This document shows positions 62,801-64,000 of a stretch of DNA of 64,000 nt, in pieces. The number at the start of each line of letters is the position of its first letter. The stretch's first letter is position 1. The translations under genes were made by a program, and so were the position numbers. The notes beneath the pieces are model-generated. The model saw only the letters and a list, made by a program, of their open reading frames with translations, was not told where the DNA came from and did not search any database. Source of the stretch: Arcuatula senhousia (taxonomy: Eukaryota > Mollusca > Bivalvia > Mytilida > Mytilidae); contig OZ020309.1 of the NCBI GenBank assembly GCA_963971305.1, positions 5,573,001 through 5,637,000 of the forward strand, in the 5' to 3' direction.

Positions 62801-63109
62801 TCACACACGTACACACACACAACCAACCAACACCCACATTCATTCCTTTAAACGTACTCTAACCCCAAGCACACCTAAGTTTCATTGTGAAAAATATTGT
62901 CCTTCAAATAATTACAGAGTAAACATAAGTTGACCTGATCTTTTGGGCTAGTTGTCAAATATCAAAATATACTTTAATAGTTATACATACTTTTGAATCT
63001 GTATTCGTTCCTATATACATAGACATATGAGTCAACAGTCTCAGTATAATGAATGATGTTCTCTGTATCTTTGTTTCAGGAATTGGTACATCAAGTTTAG
63101 ATGCATCTC
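30463..63109 (-). CDS. RNF213: RNF213-like E3 ubiquitin ligase, C-terminal 14 exons
   Basis: Fourteen exons join in one open frame of 2,048 bases ending at TAG 30463-30465, giving about 681 C-terminal residues of an RNF213 (mysterin) homologue. RNF213 is a giant cytosolic AAA+ ATPase and E3 ubiquitin ligase. Recognisable family features in order: PETKIQRTSFIILRLLTH (exon 1), REEWERHFDEQFILPV (exon 3), LRAIRFIPNIIKLQKLL (exon 6), FKEAWNCVR (exon 7), NEGLCSFGLLFFLLKTQN (exon 8), PDKDLLPMIVAN and LERQIIDRFLF (exon 9), HIMSLW (exon 12), DHIEALMDLLFE (exon 13), SLRDN and SVQVW (exon 14). The AAA+, RING and RZ-finger regions would lie beyond the right edge. Introns run to 7.6 kb and are packed with repeats. 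Orthology to human RNF213 is not proven, since bivalves appear to carry several family members. Confidence 0.85.
30738..31527. mobile_element. TIR element with GATGGGTTG-type ends, copy 1
   Basis: The left end is GATGGGTTGTGATAAGACCC and the reverse complement of the right end is GGATGGGTTGCGAAAAGACC. The left end also forms a hairpin: GCCTAAA-AGATGGG pairs with CCCATCT-TTAGGC (30728-30775). The interior (31160-31500) shares words such as GCGGAACCAGCTT and TTTCCAACAAGACATTTTGT with the copy at 43.4-43.8 kb, in opposite orientation. It has no transposase. Confidence 0.5.
31528..33082. other. Intronic AT-rich stretch with a dispersed repeat
   Basis: Bases 31880-32215 match the dispersed family of 17.3 kb (CAAAGACAATTTCGG, GTGAACTCAATTTGTAACGA). 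Nothing coding is seen. Confidence 0.4.
33083..36044 (+). repeat. Hairpin-ended bivalve repeat, copy 3, with 490/980-bp tandem array
   Basis: Ends: AAAGGCTCCCAGGAGCC, then GAATCGCTCACCTGA, on the left; ACGACGGACGCTTAACGATG, then AGCTCACATGACC and GGTCAGGTGAGCT, on the right. The interior has six tandem units, marked by GGTTGGTCGACATGTATA at about 33390, 33880, 34370, 34860, 35350 and 35842, a 489-492-bp period. Alternate units are more alike than neighbours: minus-strand frames at 33501-33701 and 34481-34681 are nearly identical 980 bp apart, as are those at 34136 and 35116. This is a two-unit higher-order repeat. The repeated minus-strand open frames are not genes. Confidence 0.8.
36583..37680 (+). 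repeat. Duplicated segment, two copies about 815 bp apart
   Basis: ATCTTTATCAAAGCT, GAGGGTCT(T/A)TCA, CGACCGCTGGTCACATTGAA and GGTT(G/A)TGTCGCGTACA occur in the same order at 36583-36840 and 37405-37640. Between them (37320-37390) lies a piece with GGTTGGACCCAAACAACT and TTTAACCCCGCCACATTTT, a motif I associate with dispersed Mytilus repeats. Related CGCGACACAG words occur at 58840 and near 61920. Confidence 0.55.
37681..38233. other. Intronic non-coding stretch
   Basis: AT-rich DNA next to exon 13, no repeat recognised. Confidence 0.4.
38234..38433 (-). CDS. RNF213: RNF213-like, exon 13
   Basis: The acceptor is ATATTTAAG before GAGGCATTTCC and the donor is ATCAG/gtactg. It encodes EAFPGIPEEAKMPL, then DHIEALMDLLFELIVLKID, then an acidic stretch. 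It leaves AG to complete Ser with exon 14. Confidence 0.85.
38434..39434. other. Intron 12 (1.0 kb)
   Basis: AT-rich intron with no repeat or open frame of note. Confidence 0.55.
39435..39524 (-). CDS. RNF213: RNF213-like, exon 12
   Basis: The acceptor is TATAG before GCTCACCAG and the donor is AACAG/gttcgt. It is 30 codons, phase 0 at both ends, including HIMSLWLTVAKERA. This exon is too short to be found by open-frame length and was located by comparison with 7207-7296. Confidence 0.83.
39910..41591. mobile_element. Foldback element split by a nested repeat
   Basis: The left part (39910-40056) starts GGGTACCGGTAAACTGAG, then AAACGAAAAG, and is rich in GAAACGAAA words. The right part (about 41477-41591) has the complements and ends TTCGTTTCTCAGTTTAACAG, then TACCC. 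Together they form one inverted-repeat element interrupted by the hairpin-ended repeat at 40057-41476. The minus-strand frames at 39768-40122 are products of this purine-rich sequence. Confidence 0.6.
40057..41476 (+). repeat. Hairpin-ended bivalve repeat, copy 4 (about 500-bp units)
   Basis: It opens AAGAGGCTCCCAGGAGCC, then GAATCGCTCACCTGAC, and closes GGACGGACGACGGACGCC, then AATAGCTCACCTGACCC and GGTGAGCTAAAA. Inner units marked GGGCAATAACTCCTACATGG at 40629 and 41129 are spaced 500 bp, as in the copy at 24986. It is nested in the foldback element. Confidence 0.7.
41988..43130 (+). repeat. Hairpin-ended bivalve repeat, copy 5 (156-bp units)
   Basis: It opens AAGAGGCTCCCAGGAGCC, then TCAATTGCTCACCTGG, and closes GACGGACGCCAAGTGATGAC, then GACCCTTCGGGTCGGGTGAG. 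Inside, AACATTTAAGCAAGCAACAG recurs close to every 156 bp (about 42064, 42221, 42377, 42533, 42689). Confidence 0.75.
43418..44757. mobile_element. TIR element with GATGGGTTG-type ends, copy 2
   Basis: The left end GGATGGGTTGCTATAAGACC and the reverse complement of the right end GGATGGGTTGTGATAAGGGC are inverted. The inner part 43490-43800 matches copy 1 at 31160-31500 in opposite orientation (GTGGAACCAGCTC, AAAATGTCTTGTTGGAAAGG). A hairpin-ended repeat (43810-44330) lies inside. Confidence 0.45.
43810..44330 (+). repeat. Hairpin-ended bivalve repeat, copy 6 (short)
   Basis: It opens AAGGGGTTCCCAGGAGCC, then GAAACGCTCACCTGG, and closes GACGACGACGATGGACGCC, then TTTTGGTCCAAGTGAGCT. It has only about one and a half inner units (AAATTTAAGCAAGTAACAGC), making this the shortest copy. 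Confidence 0.7.
45743..45766 (+). repeat. Short remnant of the hammerhead repeat 3' end
   Basis: GAACTTTGTTGTCATTTGTA plus TTTC is identical to the last 24 bases of the 359-bp ribozyme unit. It ends at the same point as the arrays and is followed by unrelated sequence. Confidence 0.6.
46407..46604 (-). CDS. RNF213: RNF213-like, exon 11
   Basis: The acceptor is GATATAG before GAAAGATTAAG and the donor is GCAAAA/gtaagt. It is 66 codons, phase 0 both sides. It includes ICDILDKLDIAISFILS, then PDPNQSLYNFM, which matches the family segment following the LERQIIDRF helix. Confidence 0.82.
46900..47290 (+). pseudogene. Retroelement 3' tail remnant
   Basis: The block from CTCCAAAAAATTAACGGAAG through TGTTGGTATGACTTAGAGAT, TAGCAAGCAGGAACTACG and CTCTTTCGGAGCATCTGA parallels 56322-56590 (AAGAAATTTTACGGAAGACA, GATGTTGGTTTGTCATAGGG, TAGCAAGCAGGAACTGCT, CTTCCGGAGCACCTGA). 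It is the region downstream of the reverse transcriptase in the 55.9-kb element, with stops in all frames. An ancient copy on the plus strand. Confidence 0.6.
47782..47826. repeat. Poly-T tract, 45 bases
   Basis: An uninterrupted T run that could be the A tail of a minus-strand retroposon. It may vary in length between individuals or be a sequencing artefact. It creates a spurious poly-Phe frame. Confidence 0.8.
48475..48745. mobile_element. MITE with 28-bp TIRs and TTA target duplication
   Basis: The left end GGCAGCAACCATTTGAAATT and the reverse complement of the right end GGCAGCAACCATTTGAAATC agree at all but one base over 28 positions, both running on into a G run. TTA flanks both ends (48472-48474 and 48746-48748). 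A 3-bp TWA duplication is typical of PIF/Harbinger elements. No transposase is encoded. Confidence 0.8.
49350..49424 (-). CDS. RNF213: RNF213-like, exon 10
   Basis: The acceptor is TTGTTTTAG before ATGGAAAC and the donor is AACAG/gttgtt. It is 25 codons (METMLYRLEYTNGQILQSLQ and following), phase 0 both sides. It fits between exons 9 and 11 without shifting the frame. Confidence 0.75.
49921..50140 (-). CDS. RNF213: RNF213-like, exon 9
   Basis: The acceptor is TTTCTATAG before GTTTGGAAG and the donor is CAAGAG/gtaatt. It is 220 bp; the first G completes Arg with AG of exon 8. It contains LKDLSAAHLISYHPDKDLL, PMIVANTDYSLIVGQETKLD and LERQIIDRFLFSKS, the most diagnostic RNF213 segment in the window. 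Confidence 0.87.
50571..50763 (-). CDS. RNF213: RNF213-like, exon 8
   Basis: The acceptor is AATTCTAG before GTTTTATGG and the donor is GTCAG/gtaact. It encodes TSIVYLIPTHKNEGLCSFGL, then LFFLLKTQNSFLENY, matching the RNF213 segment with a conserved P..EG motif followed by a QN.FL helix. Confidence 0.85.
51006..53077. mobile_element. Foldback DNA element, 2.1 kb, ATGCTGGCGTCACACT ends
   Basis: The left end is TTTTTAATGCTGGCGTCACA, then CTGTCCCGATTTTGA. The reverse complement of the right end is TTTTTTATGCTGGCGTCACA, then CTATCCCGATTTTG. Both flanks carry facing words (GAAGTTAGTCCCGAAC, CGATGGCTAAGCGAT against CGAAGTTGCTCCCGAAG, CGATGGTGCTACGAT) with many ACGA motifs. The middle (51420-52600) is different and contains short open frames with no recognisable transposase. 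It is probably a non-autonomous foldback element inside intron 7. Confidence 0.75.
53252..53537 (-). CDS. Unassigned exon-like open block in intron 7
   Basis: A 95-codon minus-strand open block reads MIRFINLYNHHNILKLYE, then YFAHDCERNFLDDAN, then GVVPLFLFVRQIKADIKHLP, and ends at a good donor (GACT/gtaagg). The donor phase (1) fits exon 8. The possible acceptors (ACAG before GTACGG, or the AG 6 bases upstream) would need a phase-2 donor, while exon 7 ends in phase 1. So it is an alternative exon with a different partner, an exon with an acceptor I did not find, or a decayed remnant. I do not recognise the protein segment. Confidence 0.3.
54084..54167 (-). CDS. RNF213: RNF213-like, exon 7
   Basis: The acceptor is TTTTAAAG before ATCCGAAG and the donor is CATTTG/gtaaga. 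It is 84 bp, phase 1 both sides. The product DPKTADFSSLVEDFKEAWN, then CVRHSL, matches the family segment with a conserved WN..R motif. Confidence 0.82.
54425..54566 (-). CDS. RNF213: RNF213-like, exon 6
   Basis: The acceptor is TTTTGACAG before GAACACC and the donor is TCAAG/gtaaat. It is 47 codons plus one base. It includes EHHLRAIRFIPNIIKLQKLL, then IQKFSRSLFKADANKLTIG, a conserved helical segment of RNF213. It has no internal Met, so it is invisible to Met-based open-frame searches. Confidence 0.85.
55868..55931 (+). ncRNA. Partial hammerhead leader (3' half with cleavage site)
   Basis: From AGACGAAACGCGCGTCAGGC to CATTTGTATTTC this matches the last 64 bases of the 359-bp unit. The CTGATGA strand is missing, so it is not active alone, though GAAA, the GTC cleavage triplet and the AGGCG strand remain. 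It ends exactly at the unit boundary and runs straight into reverse transcriptase sequence. Confidence 0.75.
55932..56710 (+). pseudogene. Reverse transcriptase remnant, Penelope-like retroelement (probable)
   Basis: The frame opens inside the catalytic palm: FRYIDDVLSLNN holds the YIDD version of the Y/FxDD motif that binds the catalytic metals. ASYLDLYLEID and YDKRDYFNFPIVNFPF follow. A TGA at 56169 interrupts the frame, which then continues as SAPAYGVYVSQLIRYSR, with more stops, to SSLKKFYGRH near 56320. The N-terminal fingers are absent. The downstream part (56340-56700) is shared with the remnant at 46.9 kb and ends in CCCCTCTTTTTAAGCAGGGG. The link to Penelope-like elements rests on the ribozyme leader and on RT style; other non-LTR classes are possible. 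Confidence 0.7.
56721..56908 (-). CDS. RNF213: RNF213-like, exon 5
   Basis: The acceptor is TTTAAG before GTTCCGATC and the donor is AAGAAT/gtaatt. A from exon 4 plus GT gives Ser. The product includes SDPLLQIISEMHKEKE, then NPAMWKYRSMITINQLHRNL, then FPILKLFMKN, matching a family segment with a conserved W+.R...T motif. Confidence 0.83.
57456..57513 (-). CDS. RNF213: RNF213-like, exon 4
   Basis: The acceptor is TATTTTTAG before GTAATGGAC and the donor is GACTTA/gtacgt. It encodes 19 codons (VMDEKLAYYNKATLDDKRL) plus one base. A very short exon supported by splice signals and by keeping the frame between exons 3 and 5. Confidence 0.7.
57514..58457. other. Intron 3 with ATAACGATAT-rich tract
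   Basis: Apart from the tract at 57995-58325, nothing is recognised. Confidence 0.5.
57995..58325. repeat. Irregular ATAACGATAT / ATATCGTTAT minisatellite
   Basis: The tract is dominated by TCGTTATTTCGAT, ATAACGATATAATGATATAA and GAAATAACGATATA words in both orientations. It can fold on itself and lies in intron 3. There is no fixed period. Confidence 0.7.
58458..58558 (-). CDS. RNF213: RNF213-like, exon 3
   Basis: The acceptor is TTTTCACAG before GTAGAACA and the donor is CCAGA/gtaagt. G of exon 2 plus GT gives Gly. It encodes RTFPENVCFLTQKESREEW, then ERHFDEQFILPVTR, a family-typical segment. Confidence 0.85.
59466..59496 (-). repeat. Short remnant of the hammerhead repeat unit
   Basis: The reverse complement reads TCAGGCCTAGCAAAATTTAT, then TGTCTGGAAT, matching the part of the 359-bp unit just 3' of the ribozyme cleavage site, with two mismatches. 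Confidence 0.55.
59609..59900 (+). repeat. tRNA-Leu-derived SINE
   Basis: The head has a good RNA polymerase III A box (TGGCCGAGTGGTCTAAGGCG) and B box (GTTCGAGTCTC). A TGGT/ACCA stem with CAA in the loop suggests descent from tRNA-Leu(CAA). The body has GGTTTCCTCCGGGTACTCCG, then GTTTCCTCCATC, a central motif I associate from memory with widespread mollusc SINE families. The tail ends in GGCATAAATCACC and an AC repeat. Not a functional tRNA gene: the acceptor stem does not pair. Confidence 0.8.
61420..61603 (-). CDS. RNF213: RNF213-like, exon 2
   Basis: The acceptor is GGTTTAAG before GTATTATGC and the donor is CTCATAG/gtttgt. It is 184 bp. It includes CETITPKIREADVAIFVLS, then LHSVLEKSLDDVLALIHFLL, then ANIMKEHTEAL, helical and family-like. 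Confidence 0.84.
61604..62990. other. Intron 1 (1.4 kb)
   Basis: It contains the MITE at 62114-62309 and a palindrome at 61650-61710 (ACCCCTCTCAGACATCAAAT facing ATTTGATTGTCTGAGAGAGG). No further exon. Confidence 0.5.
62114..62309. mobile_element. MITE with CTGTGG/CACAG ends between TA sites
   Basis: The left end reads TACTGTGGTTTCATTATTAT and the reverse complement of the right end reads TACTGTGAATTCATTTATTT, followed by TCGTGGGTACC. TA borders both sides, as for Tc1/mariner-type insertions. It matches an ACTGTGGATTCATTA element that I recall as common in bivalves. Confidence 0.75.
62991..63109 (-). CDS. RNF213: RNF213-like, exon 1 of those in the window
   Basis: The acceptor is CATAATTTAG before GAGATGC and the donor is TCAAAA/gtatgt. 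It starts with two bases that complete a codon from an upstream exon, so the gene continues to the right. It encodes DASKLDVPIPETKIQRTS, then FIILRLLTHMSMYIGTN. Confidence 0.82.
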
Positions 63110-63731
63110 CTAAATTATGTCCTTTATCCTCTCTAATAAAACATTAACATCAAATTTACTTGTTTGATATTCTTAATTGTATTCTGCTCTCTATAGAGTA
63201 AACATACCTTCAAAAACCAAGAATTTCGGTTGTCTAATCTAAATTCGATTTGTTAACTCCTCAAGTTTTTAAATTTTTTGAAAAATCGACCATGATTTTA
63301 CTTTTTTTCTTATTTGAAGATCATTGGTCATGGCCAATTATGGGTATTACATTGACTCACGATGTTCTATTCACATGCCAAATACCAAAGCCTTTATAGA
63401 AATGTCAAAGGAGAAAAAGGTTATGAGCAAAACCGGCTTTGCACGTGAAATAAGCATTGATTTGACGCTTTTGTTTGAGCTTTAAAGGATCATTACCCCT
63501 TTAAGGGGTCATGTGACAACATCAACATAAATAAGACTTTTGTAGAACTCAATTAGCAGAAGATCCTAAGATCCTCTAGATTTGCCCAACGTCTCATCAT
63601 GTCTGCAACAGATGCAGATATTCAAGTTAACTTGCGTTAACTCATGACTGGTCAAAACAGACTTGAAAAAGCTTTTCACTGACTGTTCATAACCAGTCAC
63701 AAAAAAGTCATTACTGCTCTAACCAGACCAG
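63110..63731. other. Intronic stretch with hairpin-repeat fragment
   Basis: Bases 63480-63560 (CCCTTTAAGGGGTCATGTGA, CTTTTGTAGAACTCAATTAG) are a fragment of the hairpin-ended repeat family. Nothing else is recognised. Confidence 0.45.
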
Positions 63732-63998
63732 TCATTGTAATATGTTTGCTCTATCCGAACTCAGTTTATCAAAGGGATGGACAATCTTTACAGCAAACAA
63801 TGTAGTGAAGTGATCGTTATGAACCTGTTTGACCCTAATGGTAGACATAAACGTAGTCATGGCCATTGACAGAACAAGCCTGATCTGGTGCTTATCCAGC
63901 TGACACCAGATCTCTGTCCGATACGTTTGATGATCTACTAAATAGTCTGCAACAACTGTTAGGTGTTCATCATGTTTGTACCTTTCGGTTTTCACTAA
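63732..63998 (-). CDS. Unrecognised open frame running off the right edge
   Basis: A minus-strand frame is open from the window edge to a TGA at 63732-63734. It reads TVVADYLVDHQTYRTEIWCQ, then KHQIRLVLSMAMTTFMSTIR, then NDHFTTLFAVKIVHPFDKL. It does not resemble RNF213. The gene would have to pass through it as intron, so it is more likely part of a mobile element whose other half lies outside; a diverged polyprotein piece is possible. No motif allows a functional call. Confidence 0.3.
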   Translation of the reverse strand, partial: LVKTERYKHDEHLTVVADYLVDHQTYRTEIWCQLDKHQIRLVLSMAMTTFMSTIRVKQVHNDHFTTLFAVKIVHPFDKLSSDRANILQ

Positions 63999-64000
63999 GA

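Overview
The window looks like nuclear DNA of a bivalve mollusc, most probably a mussel (Mytilus or a close relative). It is AT-rich and intron-rich. It is full of repeats that I associate from memory with bivalve genomes: hairpin-ended repeats opening with GGCTCCCAGGAGCC, ACTGTGG-type MITEs, a tRNA-Leu-derived SINE, and a 359-bp tandem repeat carrying hammerhead ribozymes. There are no bacterial genes, CRISPR arrays or rRNA genes. Species identity is inference from repeat content, not from a search.

Host genes. The only convincing host genes are two members of the RNF213 (mysterin) giant E3 ubiquitin ligase family, arranged tail to tail. On the minus strand, 14 exons between 63109 and 30463 splice in one frame (2048 coding bases, about 681 residues plus stop) and encode the C-terminal part of an RNF213-like protein. 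The AAA+ motor, RING and RZ-finger parts would lie beyond the right edge. On the plus strand, exons at 7207-7296, 7875-8068 and 10108-10306 are a diverged paralogue of the last three minus-strand exons, with the same intron phases. Its earlier exons would lie left of the window if the introns are of similar size.

Hammerhead arrays. Two tandem arrays of about 359-bp units, plus strand 8253-9755 and minus strand 13053-14840, carry nine intact 42-nt sequences that fold as type I hammerhead ribozymes. The plus array sits in sense orientation in the last intron of the plus-strand RNF213 paralogue. The minus array lies between the two genes. A 64-nt piece with the ribozyme cleavage half lies directly upstream of a decayed reverse transcriptase with a YIDD motif at 55868-56710, which ties the ribozyme unit to a Penelope-like retroelement.

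Other layout. 1-7200: MITEs and SINE-like repeats. 12064-12802: a foldback element made of GGTCTGGTC-type repeats. 15-22 kb: mostly unannotatable AT-rich DNA with three X-box-like palindromes. 22.5-26.5 kb: two hairpin-ended repeats, with traces of nesting. 26.5-30.4 kb: AT-rich spacer. 30.7-46 kb: the largest introns of the minus-strand gene, filled by four more hairpin-ended repeats, one with a 490/980-bp higher-order array, plus TIR elements. 46-64 kb: more closely spaced RNF213 exons, with a MITE, a 2.1-kb foldback element, the retroelement remnant, an ATAACGATAT-rich tract, a SINE and another MITE in the introns.

Exon limits are predicted from GT/AG sites, frame continuity and paralogue comparison. 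Repeat limits are by eye and accurate to a few bases only where terminal repeats are clear.
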